Shown here in pieces: positions 8,382 through 18,025 of a stretch of 64,000 bases of DNA. Positions within the stretch are counted from its first letter, which is position 1. Each line of letters starts with the position of its first letter. The stretch is from positions 124,001 to 188,000 of the forward strand of contig CAMJHF010000002.1 in assembly GCA_946405435.1 (NCBI GenBank). Direction: 5' to 3'. The notes under the pieces were generated by a model that saw only the letters and a list, made by a program, of their open reading frames with translations, ran no database searches and had not been told where the DNA came from. Source of the DNA: an uncultured Bacteroidales bacterium (GTDB taxonomy: Bacteria; Bacteroidota; Bacteroidia; Bacteroidales; UBA932). Made by a program: the position numbers and the translations under genes.

Positions 8382-9767
8382 ATGACCAAAGATTATATTA
8401 TTGATATACAGCACTTGAGCAAGTCCTTTGGGGATGTTAAAGTGCTGGATGACATTAATTTTTATGTTCGCCAAGGCGAATTCATCACGCTTCTCGGGCC
8501 TTCGGGCTGCGGCAAGACAACCCTTCTGCGGCAGATTGCAGGCTTCGTGAATCCCGATGAGGGCCGCATTCTGCTCGATGGTAAGGACATCTCCGGGATC
8601 CCTCCCCACAAACGTCCGCTCAACACCGTATTCCAGCGTTATGCCCTTTTCCCCCATCTCGACGTTTTTGACAATGTGGCTTTCGGCCTCAAGCTGCAGA
8701 AACTCCCTTCCAAGGAGATCGAGGCGAGGGTGAAGAAGATGCTCAAGATGGTGAGCATGACAGACTATGAGGACCGTTCGGTGGATTCCCTGTCCGGCGG
8801 ACAGCAGCAGAGGGTGGCCATAGCCAGGGCCCTTGTGAACTACCCCAAAGTCCTTCTGCTGGACGAGCCGCTTGCTGCACTGGACCTTAAGATGCGTAAG
8901 GACATGCAGCTGGAGCTCAAGGAGATACATCGAAAGATGGGTATTACTTTCATCTACGTTACCCACGATCAGGAGGAGGCCCTTACCCTGTCCGACACCA
9001 TAGTCGTGATGAACGAGGGACGTATCCAGCAGATAGGTACTCCCACTGAAATCTACAATGAACCTGTCAACTCGTTCGTGGCGGATTTCATCGGAGAGTC
9101 CACGATCCTGAACGGAACAATGATCCGCGACCGGAGGGTTGAATTCATGGGACACGAGTTCGACTGCGTGGACGAGGGCTTCGGCGAGAATGTGCCAGTC
9201 GACGTGGTGGTCCGTCCCGAGGATGTGATTATAACCGGCAGCCCGGAAGGCGCCCAGTTCAGCGGCGTTGTGGAGTCCTGCATATTCAAGGGAGTCCATT
9301 ACGAGATGTTCGTGGACACGGACAAAGGCTATGAACTCATGGTGCAGGACTACGACTCTTTCGAGCCGGGTACGACGGTCGGCCTTAGCATCAATCCCGA
9401 CGACATACAGGTCATGCGCAAGGAACGCACCTGCAATGTCCTGGAGGCTGAAGTCACCGGCGAGGGCCTTATCAATATGCTCGGATGCGAATGGGAGTGC
9501 CGGGTGCCTGAACAGTTCAAGCAGGGTGACAAGGTGCTTGCGGAGGTTGACTTCGGGAAAGTCGACCTTCTGGACAACCGCGAGGACGGAAAACTCGGCG
9601 GGGAAGTGCACTTCCTGCTCTACAAAGGTGACCACTATCACCTTACCATACTTACCGACGACGGCGACCACCTTTGGGTTGATACCGACGATATTTGGGA
9701 CAAGGGAGACCTTGTGGGAATCGACATCCTGCCTGAGGATATTAAGATAAAGAGCCGGAATGATTAA
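8382..9767 (+). CDS. potA: Spermidine/putrescine ABC transporter ATPase PotA with a duplicated C-terminal domain
   Basis: Energises polyamine import. Walker [10 protein letters not shown] (about residue 41), Q-loop, signature [14 protein letters not shown], Walker [13 protein letters not shown] and H-loop [14 protein letters not shown] are all intact. After the ATPase domain come two similar C-terminal TOBE-like units: residues about 290-350 ([15 protein letters not shown], then [13 protein letters not shown]) and about 400-458 ([15 protein letters not shown], then [13 protein letters not shown]). E. coli PotA (about 378 residues) has only one such region; this protein has 461. Overlaps potB by eight bases. 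Confidence 0.93.
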   Translation: MTKDYIIDIQHLSKSFGDVKVLDDINFYVRQGEFITLLGPSGCGKTTLLRQIAGFVNPDEGRILLDGKDISGIPPHKRPLNTVFQRYALFPHLDVFDNVAFGLKLQKLPSKEIEARVKKMLKMVSMTDYEDRSVDSLSGGQQQRVAIARALVNYPKVLLLDEPLAALDLKMRKDMQLELKEIHRKMGITFIYVTHDQEEALTLSDTIVVMNEGRIQQIGTPTEIYNEPVNSFVADFIGESTILNGTMIRDRRVEFMGHEFDCVDEGFGENVPVDVVVRPEDVIITGSPEGAQFSGVVESCIFKGVHYEMFVDTDKGYELMVQDYDSFEPGTTVGLSINPDDIQVMRKERTCNVLEAEVTGEGLINMLGCEWECRVPEQFKQGDKVLAEVDFGKVDLLDNREDGKLGGEVHFLLYKGDHYHLTILTDDGDHLWVDTDDIWDKGDLVGIDILPEDIKIKSRND

Positions 9768-10530
9768 GAGAAGTTCCTGGAGCATTCCTTACCTGGTTTT
9801 CATGCTGGTGTTCGTGGTGCTGCCGCTGCTCCTGATCGTGCTCTATGCCTTCCAGGATGCGACTGGCCGTTTCACTTTTTCCAACATCACGCATTTCTTC
9901 AGTGATTCGGACTCTCTGTCGACATTTGCAGTGTCAATAGAGGTTGCTATAGAGAATACGCTGATATGCATACTGTTGGGTTATCCGGCGGCATGGATTC
10001 TTGCGAATCAAAAATACAACAGCAGCGCCGTCACGGTGGTGTTGTTCCTCATGCCCATGTGGATAAACGCCTTGATGCGTACCCTTGCTACCGCGGAGTT
10101 GTTCGACATGCTCGACGTTCCCCTCGGCAAGGGGACCTTGCTGTTCGGTATGGCATACGACTTCCTGCCCTTCATGATTTACCCCATCTACAATACTCTC
10201 AAGAAGATGGACAAATCGTACGCCGAGGCTGCAGAAGATCTGGGGGCGGCTCCCTGGACCGTTTTCTGGAAGATAACGGTTCCCTTGTCCCTGCCAGGCG
10301 TCATGAGCGGCGTGCTGATGGTCTTCATGCCGACGGTAAGCACCTTTGCCATATCCGAATTCCTTACCAACAACAAAATCAAGCTCTTTGGTACCATAAT
10401 CCAGGAGAACATCAACTCCTCCATGTGGAATTACGGAGCCGCCCTGGCATTCATAATGCTGGTTATCATTGGCATAACCACACTTTTCCAGGGTGCGGAC
10501 CAAACTGATGCAGAAGGAGGGGTGATATGA
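9760..10530 (+). CDS. potB: Spermidine/putrescine ABC transporter permease PotB
   Basis: Inner-membrane permease, 256 residues, about six transmembrane helices starting [20 protein letters not shown]. The cytoplasmic EAA loop that docks the ATPase is visible as [16 protein letters not shown] followed by [10 protein letters not shown]. It overlaps potA by eight bases and potC by four (ATGA), as expected for subunits made in fixed ratio. Confidence 0.92.
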   Translation: MIKRSSWSIPYLVFMLVFVVLPLLLIVLYAFQDATGRFTFSNITHFFSDSDSLSTFAVSIEVAIENTLICILLGYPAAWILANQKYNSSAVTVVLFLMPMWINALMRTLATAELFDMLDVPLGKGTLLFGMAYDFLPFMIYPIYNTLKKMDKSYAEAAEDLGAAPWTVFWKITVPLSLPGVMSGVLMVFMPTVSTFAISEFLTNNKIKLFGTIIQENINSSMWNYGAALAFIMLVIIGITTLFQGADQTDAEGGVI

Positions 10531-11327
10531 AAAAGGTACTTGCAAAATGCTATATCTGGCTGCTCCTGGCCATGTTGTACGCCCCGTTGCTGTTCATTGC
10601 CGTATTCTCCTTTACGGAGTCCCGCGTGATGGGCAGCTGGGCCGGATTCTCGCTTAAACTGTACCAGAATCTCTTTTCCGGGAATGTCAGCGGGGGCACC
10701 GCGCTTCTGTCTGCCGTCGAGAATACCATTCTTATCGCCCTTATCGCCGCGGCATTTTCCATGGTGCTGGGTACCGTAGCTGCGATAGGCATATACAACC
10801 TGAAAGGACGCGCCAGGCGGACGATGCAGTTCCTGAACAATATCCCCATGATCAATCCGGATATTATAACGGGCGTATCGCTTTTTCTGCTTTTCGTGTT
10901 CCTGAGGTTTTCTCAAGGGTATGTGACTGTGGTGCTTGCGCATATAACATTCTGTACACCGTACGTGGTCCTGAGCGTCATGCCCAAGCTGTCCCAGATG
11001 AATCCCAATATATATGAGGCTGCGCTTGACCTTGGCGCCACTCCGGCCCAGGCACTTTGGAAAGTGCTGGTGCCCGAACTGCGCCCCGGCATGATTTCCG
11101 GCTTCATGATGGCTTTTACCATGTCGCTGGATGATTTTGCAGTGACATTCTTTACAAGAGGTACGATAGGCCTTGACACCTTGTCTACCTACATTTATGC
11201 CGACGCCCGCAAGGGAGGACTCACTCCCGAGCTGCGTCCGCTCATGACTTTGATTTTCTTGGTAGTTCTTGTGCTGCTTATAATTATAAATATACGGGCA
11301 ACAAGGAGTAAAAAAGCAACAGAATGA
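10527..11327 (+). CDS. potC: Spermidine/putrescine ABC transporter permease PotC
   Basis: Second permease of the heterodimer, 266 residues with about six membrane helices. The EAA loop reads YEAALDLGATPAQALW then KVLVPELRPG. The start overlaps potB and the stop overlaps potD (ATGA both times). The short basic C-terminus (RATRSKKATE) faces the cytoplasm. Confidence 0.92.
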   Translation: MKKVLAKCYIWLLLAMLYAPLLFIAVFSFTESRVMGSWAGFSLKLYQNLFSGNVSGGTALLSAVENTILIALIAAAFSMVLGTVAAIGIYNLKGRARRTMQFLNNIPMINPDIITGVSLFLLFVFLRFSQGYVTVVLAHITFCTPYVVLSVMPKLSQMNPNIYEAALDLGATPAQALWKVLVPELRPGMISGFMMAFTMSLDDFAVTFFTRGTIGLDTLSTYIYADARKGGLTPELRPLMTLIFLVVLVLLIIINIRATRSKKATE

Positions 11328-12610
11328 AAAAAATCCTTCTTTTTCTGGCCTCGGCTTTAATGCTGGGAGCCTGCGCGCAGGACAGGGAACAGGTCCTGAA
11401 AGTGTACAACTGGTCCGATTACATGGACTATTCCGTCATCCCCGAATTCGAGAAATGGTACGAGGAACAGACGGGCGAAAAGGTCAAGGTGATAGTGCAG
11501 ACCTTCGACATTAACGAGACGATGCTCTCCAAGATCGAGAAAGGACATGAAGACTACGATGTCGTGTGCCCTTCCGATTATATCATAGAAAGGATGGTCC
11601 GCAACGACCTGCTTCTGCCTATCGGCAACGATTTCGGTGACACTCCCAACTATATCGAGCAGTATGTTTCGCCGTATGTGCGTTCATGCTTCAACAAACT
11701 CGATTGCGGCGACAAGAACGCCAACGACTATGCGGTAGGATATATGTGGGGAACCACGGGCCTGATTTACAATGCGAAGTATGTCAAGCCCGAGGAGGTT
11801 TCTACCTGGAACGTGCTGCGCAATCCCAAGTTTGACGGTAAAATCTTCATCAAGGATTCCGCCCGCGACATGTTCTGCCAGATTATCATTTACCTGCACA
11901 GGGAGGACCTTGCCGCCGGGCGTGTGACCGTGGACGAACTGATGCTCGATTCTTCCGACGAGGCCATCGCCGAGGTGGAAGCGTTCCTGCAGGAGGCGAG
12001 CCAGTATGTCGCCGGCTGGGAAGCTGACTTCGGCAAGGACCAGATGGTCCGCGAGAGGGCATGGATAAGCGTCAACTGGAGCGGCGACGGCGTCTGGTCC
12101 AGGGAGCAGGCCAAGCCTTTGGGCGTGGACCTCAGGTACATTCTTCCGGAAGAAGGTTATACTGTGTGGTTCGATGGCTGGGTGATTCCCAAATTCGCCC
12201 GCAATCCCAAGGCTGCAAGGTATTGGATCAACTTCATGAACCGTCCTGACATCGTGGTCCGCAACATGGACATTACCGGTTATGTCTCCACCAGCGCTGC
12301 AGCCGAGGTTCTGGAGAAATTCATAGACGAGTCTTACGATCCTATCGATCTTTCGTATTTCTTCGGTCCCGAGGCCGATTCCGTGCGCGTTGATCCGGTT
12401 CTCTATCCCGACCGTTCCGTAATCGAAAAGGGCGGCCTCGAGCATGACTGGGGCGACAGGACTCCTCTGCTCGTGGAGATGTGGTCCCGCGTCAAGGGAG
12501 ACAATGCCAACTGGGTTACAGTGGCTGTCGTGGCCGCCGCACTTGTGGCTCTCCTGACCTTCGCAGTGATCAGCAGACGCTCCCGCAACCGTAAGCGCAG
12601 ACGTCGCTAG
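11324..12610 (+). CDS. potD: Polyamine-binding protein PotD with lipobox and C-terminal membrane anchor
   Basis: Periplasmic receptor that delivers polyamines to PotBC. A lipoprotein signal ends in LGAC (Cys-17). The mature domain starts VLKVYNWSDYMDYSVIPEFE, the classic PotD/PotF opening, and contains YDVVCPSDYIIERM and WFDGWVIPKFARNP. The last 32 residues are unusual: from W397 there is a hydrophobic span (VAVVAAALVALLTFAVI) followed by a very basic tail (RRSRNRKRRRR). A standard PotD has neither. If both ends are used, the receptor would be tied to the inner membrane by a lipid and by a helix with its tail inside. Last gene of the operon, followed by a strong terminator. Confidence 0.9.
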   Translation: MKKILLFLASALMLGACAQDREQVLKVYNWSDYMDYSVIPEFEKWYEEQTGEKVKVIVQTFDINETMLSKIEKGHEDYDVVCPSDYIIERMVRNDLLLPIGNDFGDTPNYIEQYVSPYVRSCFNKLDCGDKNANDYAVGYMWGTTGLIYNAKYVKPEEVSTWNVLRNPKFDGKIFIKDSARDMFCQIIIYLHREDLAAGRVTVDELMLDSSDEAIAEVEAFLQEASQYVAGWEADFGKDQMVRERAWISVNWSGDGVWSREQAKPLGVDLRYILPEEGYTVWFDGWVIPKFARNPKAARYWINFMNRPDIVVRNMDITGYVSTSAAAEVLEKFIDESYDPIDLSYFFGPEADSVRVDPVLYPDRSVIEKGGLEHDWGDRTPLLVEMWSRVKGDNANWVTVAVVAAALVALLTFAVISRRSRNRKRRRR

Positions 12611-12635
12611 GCGTTTTTGGAATACTCTTAAAAAA

Positions 12636-12667
12636 TCCCCTCTTGATTGCTGATAATCAGGAGGGGA
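12636..12667. terminator. Bidirectional rho-independent terminator between potD and lptG
   Basis: A 13-bp stem with one G-T pair (12636-12648 with 12655-12667) and a 6-base loop, flanked by A-run 12630-12635 on one side and T-run 12671-12676 on the other, so it can stop transcripts from either direction. Confidence 0.9.
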
Positions 12668-12707
12668 AACTTTTTTGTTTTAATGGTTAACAAAAATGTT
12701 TCAGGGG

Positions 12708-13802
12708 CTATTTCGGTGCCAGCTTGTACAAAACCACGGCTATAATCGTATAAACGATGTTGGGTAGCCACAGGGCCAGTCCGGCAGACAGAGTGCCGGT
12801 GAATACGAACATTTCGCTGAACTTGAGGAACAGGATGTAGAGGAAGGCAAGGCCTATTCCAAGGGCAAGGTTGAAGCCTATTCCGCCACGTTTCTTCTTG
12901 CTGGTGAGGGCGACGGCCATGATGGTCAGGATAAAGGCGGAGAAAGGAAGCGTCATACGGCGGTTCTTCTCTATCTGTGCATACATGACATTGGTGTCGC
13001 CGCGCATCTTCTGGGTTGCGATGAGGGCGTTCAGGTCTTTCTGCTGGAGTGTCTCGACAGTTTTCTGGTTGCGGTAGAAATCGCTCAGCTTGAGGGCGAT
13101 CACGGTATCCATGGCCTCGCCGCAGCGGACGTTGTCTTCCAGCCCCTTGGTGTAGTCCCTTATGAAATAGCGCCTCAGGTGCCACCCGTCCAGCGTGCTG
13201 TCCCATACGGCTGATTCGGCCGAGACTTTGGACACAAGCTTGTTGTCTTCTATCGTTTCGAGTGTAAACTTGTAGGCCGTGTTGTTGTAGGCGCTGAACG
13301 ACTGAACGTATACGAACTGTCCGGGCGCAATCTGGTAATGGACGTTGTTGCGGCTGTATTTGGTGAAATTCTGGTCTACGTATTTGGTTTCGAACTCAAC
13401 CCTTGTGGCATTCGACCTCGGAATTATGAAAAGGTTGAGCATGAGGGAGAAGAGGGCGATGATTGCCGCAGAAACCATGTACGGGACCATCATCCTGTGG
13501 TAGCTCACGCCTCCCGAGAGTATGGCGATGATTTCCGAGTTCGCCGCCATGCGCGATGTGAAGAAGATCACCGTGATGAACACGAACAGGGGCGAGAACA
13601 TGTTTATGAAATACGGGATGAAGTTGACGTAATAGTCGAATATTATGGATTTTACGGGAACTTCATGCTCGACGAAGTTCTCAATCTTCTCCGATATGTC
13701 GAAAATGATGACTATAACTATGATGACCAGCAGGGCTATGAAGAAGGTCGTAAGGAACTTCTTCATTATGTAGCGGTCGAGTATTTTCGGTCTCAGTGAC
13801 AT
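12708..13802 (-). CDS. lptG: LPS export permease LptG (YjgP/YjgQ family)
   Basis: Inner-membrane permease of the LptB2FG machine that extracts lipopolysaccharide for transport to the outer membrane. 364 residues: N-terminal helix after LDRYIMKKFLTTFFIALLVI, helices near 55-80 and 100-120, a periplasmic beta-jellyroll domain (about 130-250), and three C-terminal helices (SAFILTIMAVALTS, IGFNLALGIGLAFLYILF, LPNIVYTIIAVVLY). Start set at ATG 13802, which shares one base with the tgt stop. The tgt-lptG order is common in Bacteroidetes. Confidence 0.88.
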   Translation of the reverse strand: MSLRPKILDRYIMKKFLTTFFIALLVIIVIVIIFDISEKIENFVEHEVPVKSIIFDYYVNFIPYFINMFSPLFVFITVIFFTSRMAANSEIIAILSGGVSYHRMMVPYMVSAAIIALFSLMLNLFIIPRSNATRVEFETKYVDQNFTKYSRNNVHYQIAPGQFVYVQSFSAYNNTAYKFTLETIEDNKLVSKVSAESAVWDSTLDGWHLRRYFIRDYTKGLEDNVRCGEAMDTVIALKLSDFYRNQKTVETLQQKDLNALIATQKMRGDTNVMYAQIEKNRRMTLPFSAFILTIMAVALTSKKKRGGIGFNLALGIGLAFLYILFLKFSEMFVFTGTLSAGLALWLPNIVYTIIAVVLYKLAPK

Positions 13803-14935
13803 TACAGCCTTTGGGTGATTCGTTTTACGGCGGCGTCTTTCCACGAGGCGAAGTCGCCATTCTCTATATGCATTCGTGCCTGGCGTACAAGATCGAGATA
13901 GAAGGCCAGGTTGTGTTCGCTGGCCAGCATTGCCGCAAACATCTCTCCGGCAATGAACAGGTGATGCAGGTATGCCCGGGTGTATGTGCTGTCCACAAAA
14001 GACGTGCCCTTGGGGTCGATTGGGGAGAAGTCTTCGGCCCATTTGGCGTTGCGCATGTTCATGATGCCGTCCCAGGTGAAGAGCATGCCGTTGCGGCCGT
14101 TGCGGGTGGGCATCACGCAGTCGAACATGTCCACGCCCCTCGCTATTCCTTCAAGTATGTTGGCCGGCGTGCCTACTCCCATCAGATAGCGGGCGCGGTC
14201 CTGTGGAATTACGGGGTCGAGGACTTCGAGCATCTGGTACATCACCTCCGTGGGCTCTCCGACGGCAAGTCCTCCTATGGCGATTCCGACCTTGGAGAAC
14301 TGAAGCGCATGCTCGGCGGCCTGTACGCGGAGGTCCGGGTAGGTGCAGCCCTGGATGATGGGGAAGAAGGTCTGCTCGTGGCCGTATAGCGGCCCGGTCT
14401 CTTCGAAGTGCCTTGAGTAACGCTCCAGCCAGCCTTGCGTAAGTTTAAGAGACTTAGTGGCATAGGTTCTGTCTGCATCGCCCGGGCAGCACTCGTCCAG
14501 GGCCATCATGATGTCCGCTCCTATGATGCGCTGGGTGTCGACGTTGTTCTCCGGCGTGAACATGTGCCTCGATCCGTCTATATGCGACTGGAAGCGGCAG
14601 CCCTCCGGGGTTATCTTGCGGATCTTGCTCAGGCTGAATACCTGGAATCCGCCGCTGTCGGTGAGGATGGGGCGGTCCCAGTTTTCGAATTTGTGCAGTC
14701 CGCCTGCTGCCCTGAGCGTGTCAAGGCCGGGACGGAGATAAAGGTGATAGGTGTTGCCGAGTATGATTTCGGCATTGATATCTTCCTTGAGGTCCCTGTG
14801 GTATACGCCCTTGACAGATCCGACGGTGCCTACAGGCATGAATATGGGGGTGCGGATCTGGCCGTGGTCGGTGGTTATGATGCCGGTCCGTGCTGACGAT
14901 CCCGGGTCGGAGGCGGTTTTCACAAAAGAGAACAT
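13802..14935 (-). CDS. tgt: Queuine tRNA-ribosyltransferase Tgt
   Basis: Exchanges guanine-34 for a 7-deazaguanine base in GUN-anticodon tRNAs. The TIM-barrel enzyme is complete at 377 residues with LTDSGGFQVFSL (nucleophile region), DIMMALDECCP, GIAIGGLAVGEP, and catalytic Asp in GVDMFDCVMPTRNGRNG. The zinc-site cysteines of most bacterial Tgt proteins (CxCxxC) are not present: the matching stretch reads WAEDFSPIDPKGTSFVDSTYTRAYL, so a zinc-free variant is likely. Four bases separate its promoter box from the ATG, so the mRNA is probably leaderless. Confidence 0.93.
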   Translation of the reverse strand: MFSFVKTASDPGSSARTGIITTDHGQIRTPIFMPVGTVGSVKGVYHRDLKEDINAEIILGNTYHLYLRPGLDTLRAAGGLHKFENWDRPILTDSGGFQVFSLSKIRKITPEGCRFQSHIDGSRHMFTPENNVDTQRIIGADIMMALDECCPGDADRTYATKSLKLTQGWLERYSRHFEETGPLYGHEQTFFPIIQGCTYPDLRVQAAEHALQFSKVGIAIGGLAVGEPTEVMYQMLEVLDPVIPQDRARYLMGVGTPANILEGIARGVDMFDCVMPTRNGRNGMLFTWDGIMNMRNAKWAEDFSPIDPKGTSFVDSTYTRAYLHHLFIAGEMFAAMLASEHNLAFYLDLVRQARMHIENGDFASWKDAAVKRITQRL

Positions 14936-14939
14936 AGTG

Positions 14940-14947
14940 CAAAAATA
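14940..14947 (-). promoter_or_regulatory. -7 promoter box of tgt-lptG (TATTTTTG)
   Basis: TAnnTTTG box only four bases before the tgt ATG; 13 bases from the divergent box at 14961. Confidence 0.8.
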
Positions 14948-14960
14948 CTGAAAAAAATCT

Positions 14961-14968
14961 TATATTTG
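14961..14968 (+). promoter_or_regulatory. -7 promoter box of the nucleoside permease-dut-murF operon (TATATTTG)
   Basis: TAnnTTTG box, about 40-base leader before ATG 15012; 13 bases from the tgt box. Confidence 0.8.
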
Positions 14969-15011
14969 TATGTTGCGCTCGAGCATACAATAACAATTAA
15001 CCATATAACAG

Positions 15012-16292
15012 ATGAAAATCAAACCTATCACCATCAAGCTTATCTTGATGAATTTCCTGGAGTTCGCGGTCTGGGGCGCCTATCTGACGTCTCTGGGACG
15101 CTATCTGGGCAATATCGGACTTGGTTCGCAAATCAAGTGGTTCTTTGCCATGCAGGGCATAGTCTCCATCTTCATGCCCACCCTCATGGGTATTCTGGCA
15201 GACCGGAAAATGGAGGCCCAGAAAGTCCTTTCCCTCTGCCATGGCACGGCAGGTCTTTTCATGATCGCTGCTGGGATTTATTGCATGAAGGCGGGCGGAG
15301 CCGTGGCTTTTGCTCCGCTGTTCGTCCTGTACAGCATAAGCGTGGCCTTCTTCATGCCCACCATCGCCATTGCCAATTCCGTGGCTTATAATGCCCTGAC
15401 CAAGGACGGACTCGACCCTGTCGAGGCTTTCCCTCCCATCCGCGTATTCGGAACGATAGGCTTTATCTGCAGCATGCTCCTCACCAACTTCCTCAAGATA
15501 GACGGTGTCGCCATGCAGGACAGCTACACCCAGCTGCTGTCTTCCGGCATCCTTTCGCTCGTGCTTTGCGGCTATGCCCTCACCATGCCGGCCTGTGAGG
15601 TGAACAAGAGCGAGGAGAAGAAATCGTTCGTCGACGCATTCGGTCTCAAGGCTTTCACGCTTTTCAAGGATCGCCAGTTTGCTATTTTCTTCATCTTCTC
15701 CATGCTGCTCGGCGCCGCCCTTCAGATTACGAACGGCTACGCGAATACCTTCCTCGGCTCGTTTGCCGCAGATCCTGCCCTTGCCGATACATTTGCGGTT
15801 AAGAATTCCAACGCCCTCATCGCCATCAGCCAGGCTTCCGAAACCCTGTGCATCCTCCTGATTCCGTTCTTCATGAAGAAATTCGGCATCAAGAAGGTTA
15901 TGCTCATCGCCATGTTCGCCTGGGTGTTCAGGTTCGGCTTCTTCGGCCTCGGCAATCCCGCCATGCCCGGTGTGCTCCTGTTCATCCTCAGCTGTATCGT
16001 CTACGGCGTCGCATTCGATTTCTTCAACATCTCCGGCTCGCTGTACGTGGAGCAGAATACAACCGAGGACATCCGTTCCAGTGCGCAGGGCGTGTTCATG
16101 CTGATGACCAACGGATTGGGAGCATCCATCGGAACTCTTGCGGCAGGTGCTGTGGTAGATGCCGTGGGCGTGTTCCAGGATCCCGGCAAGTGGCCCACTG
16201 CATGGTATATTTTTGCAGGCTATGCCTTTGTGGTCGGAATCTTGTTCATGATCTTGTTCAAGGATCCGCAGAAGCAAAAACAGGCTGCATAG
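15012..16292 (+). CDS. Nucleoside permease, NupG/XapB type (nucleoside:H+ symporter family)
   Basis: 426 residues with about 12 hydrophobic helices and the family's opening motif (LILMNFLEFAVWGAYLTSLG). Other matches to nucleoside:H+ symporters are MPTLMGILADR, IRVFGTIGFI and the region FFNISGSLYVEQ near residue 340. It imports nucleosides using the proton gradient. It abuts dut with no gap (stop ends at 16292, ATG at 16293), joining nucleoside uptake with nucleotide pool cleaning. Confidence 0.88.
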   Translation: MKIKPITIKLILMNFLEFAVWGAYLTSLGRYLGNIGLGSQIKWFFAMQGIVSIFMPTLMGILADRKMEAQKVLSLCHGTAGLFMIAAGIYCMKAGGAVAFAPLFVLYSISVAFFMPTIAIANSVAYNALTKDGLDPVEAFPPIRVFGTIGFICSMLLTNFLKIDGVAMQDSYTQLLSSGILSLVLCGYALTMPACEVNKSEEKKSFVDAFGLKAFTLFKDRQFAIFFIFSMLLGAALQITNGYANTFLGSFAADPALADTFAVKNSNALIAISQASETLCILLIPFFMKKFGIKKVMLIAMFAWVFRFGFFGLGNPAMPGVLLFILSCIVYGVAFDFFNISGSLYVEQNTTEDIRSSAQGVFMLMTNGLGASIGTLAAGAVVDAVGVFQDPGKWPTAWYIFAGYAFVVGILFMILFKDPQKQKQAA

Positions 16293-16727
16293 ATGAAAGT
16301 CAAGGTAATCAACCGCAGTTCCAATCCGCTCCCCGAGTATGCTACCGACCTGGCCGCAGGCCTGGATGTGCGCGCCGATAATTCCGACCCCATAGTCCTG
16401 CCTCCTCTGGGAAGGGCGCTGGTGCCGACCGGACTCTACCTCGAGATCCCTGCCGGCTTCGAAGTGCAGGTGCGTCCCCGCAGCGGACTGGCCGCCAAGA
16501 AAGGCATCACGGTGCTCAACGCTCCGGGAACGATAGATGCCGACTATCGCGGCGAGGTGTGCGTGATTCTGGTGAATCTCTCGTCCGAAGACTTTGTAGT
16601 GGAAAGAGGGGAGAGAATAGCTCAGCTGGTGCTTGCTCGCCACGAGCGCGTCGAGTGGGAACCGGCCGAATCGCTGGCCTCCTCCGCGCGTGGCGAGGGA
16701 GGATTCGGCAGTACAGGAACAAAATGA
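16293..16727 (+). CDS. dut: dUTP diphosphatase
   Basis: Hydrolyses dUTP to dUMP, keeping uracil out of DNA and feeding dTMP synthesis. All five trimeric dUTPase motifs are present in 144 residues: [41 protein letters not shown] and the flexible C-terminal [10 protein letters not shown]. The start follows the permease directly and the stop overlaps murF (ATGA). Confidence 0.97.
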   Translation: MKVKVINRSSNPLPEYATDLAAGLDVRADNSDPIVLPPLGRALVPTGLYLEIPAGFEVQVRPRSGLAAKKGITVLNAPGTIDADYRGEVCVILVNLSSEDFVVERGERIAQLVLARHERVEWEPAESLASSARGEGGFGSTGTK

Positions 16728-18025
16728 AAGATTTATACGACAAATATTGCGGCTGCGGTTACAGGGTGACCACCGACAGCCGCGCAATCAAGGGCGGAGA
16801 GATATTCTTCGCCCTTCGTGGAGAGAATTTCGACGGCAATGCTTTCGCCCTTGGGGCTCTGGACGGCGGAGCGGCCTGGGCGGTGGTAAATTCCGACGCA
16901 GGCCTGCCTGACGATCCCCGGCTCGTCAAGGTTCCCGATCCGCTGACGACCCTCAGGGACCTTGCCGTCTGGCACAGGACGCACGTCCGCGGCGGAAAGC
17001 TGCCCGTTGTGGGCCTCACCGGCACCAACGGCAAAACAACCACCAAGGAGCTGATATCGGCCGTTCTGGCCCGGAAGTTCCGGGTTACCGCCACCAAGGG
17101 TAATCTCAACAATGACATCGGTGTCCCATTGAGCATACTGTCCATTGATCCCGAAACGGAGATTGCAGTGATAGAGATGGGAGCGAACCATCCCGACGAC
17201 ATAGAGAAACTGGTGCGTGTAAGCCAGCCTGATTATGGTCTCATTACCAATGTGGGACGCGCCCATCTGCTTGGCTTCGGCTCGTTCGAGGGAGTAAAGC
17301 AGGCCAAGGGAGCCTTGTACCGCTGGCTGGCATCCCGCCCCGGCAGTCTGATCTTCCTTAACGAGGACGACGCCGACCTGCGTCAGATGGCAGCCGGCCT
17401 GCCATGCCATTTTTACGGCTACGGCCTTGGATATCAAGGGGCTGAACTTCTGCCCGCCACTCCCGACTCACCCTTCCTCGCACTGCGTCTAAAGGATGCC
17501 GAAGTGCATACCCAGCTGGTCGGGGCGTACAATGCGGCGAATGTCCTGGCTGCCCTGGCTGTGGGCGAATACTTCGGCGTGCCGCGTGCCGATGCCATAA
17601 GCGCAGTCGAACAGTACTGTCCTTCCAATCAGCGTTCCCAGATGGTGAAGACTGAAAGGAACACCCTGATAGTAGACGCATACAACGCAAATCCTTCATC
17701 CATGAAGGCGGCGCTTGATAATTTTGCAGCGGTACAGTCCGGCGGCAAACTCGCCCTGCTCGGCGACATGCGCGAGCTGGGGGACGAGTCCCTTGCGGAG
17801 CATATAAAAATCATCAGGCAGCTGCAGGCCTTTGGACTGGAGGCTTGCCTGGTTGGTGAAGAGTTCGGTAAGGCGTTGAAAGACAGTGGTGCAACTGGCT
17901 TTAGCTGCTTTGATACTTCAGATTCTTTGGCCGCCTGGCTCAGGGCCAATCCCGTAAGCGGAAAGGTCATTCTGGTCAAGGGCTCCAGAGGTATACGGAT
18001 GGAGAAAACCCTCCCGGAATTATAG
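16724..18025 (+). CDS. murF: UDP-MurNAc-tripeptide--D-Ala-D-Ala ligase MurF
   Basis: Adds D-Ala-D-Ala to the peptidoglycan precursor in the cytoplasm. N-terminal substrate domain includes [19 protein letters not shown]; the ATP site is [10 protein letters not shown] (about residue 105); central domain [16 protein letters not shown] and NVGRAHL; C-terminal domain [11 protein letters not shown] and LLGDMRELG. Length 433 is normal. The true start is ATG 16724, inside the dut stop. Its last six bases overlap the convergent PAP2 gene. Confidence 0.95.
   Translation: MKDLYDKYCGCGYRVTTDSRAIKGGEIFFALRGENFDGNAFALGALDGGAAWAVVNSDAGLPDDPRLVKVPDPLTTLRDLAVWHRTHVRGGKLPVVGLTGTNGKTTTKELISAVLARKFRVTATKGNLNNDIGVPLSILSIDPETEIAVIEMGANHPDDIEKLVRVSQPDYGLITNVGRAHLLGFGSFEGVKQAKGALYRWLASRPGSLIFLNEDDADLRQMAAGLPCHFYGYGLGYQGAELLPATPDSPFLALRLKDAEVHTQLVGAYNAANVLAALAVGEYFGVPRADAISAVEQYCPSNQRSQMVKTERNTLIVDAYNANPSSMKAALDNFAAVQSGGKLALLGDMRELGDESLAEHIKIIRQLQAFGLEACLVGEEFGKALKDSGATGFSCFDTSDSLAAWLRANPVSGKVILVKGSRGIRMEKTLPEL

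Noticed and set aside
8346..9785. 479-codon minus-strand frame opposite potA
   Set aside because: Shadow of potA codon bias; no motif and no promoter.
14997..16787. 596-codon open frame on the minus strand across the nucleoside permease, dut and start of murF
   Set aside because: Low-complexity His/Glu/Gly-rich translation, antisense to three clear genes, with no promoter box.
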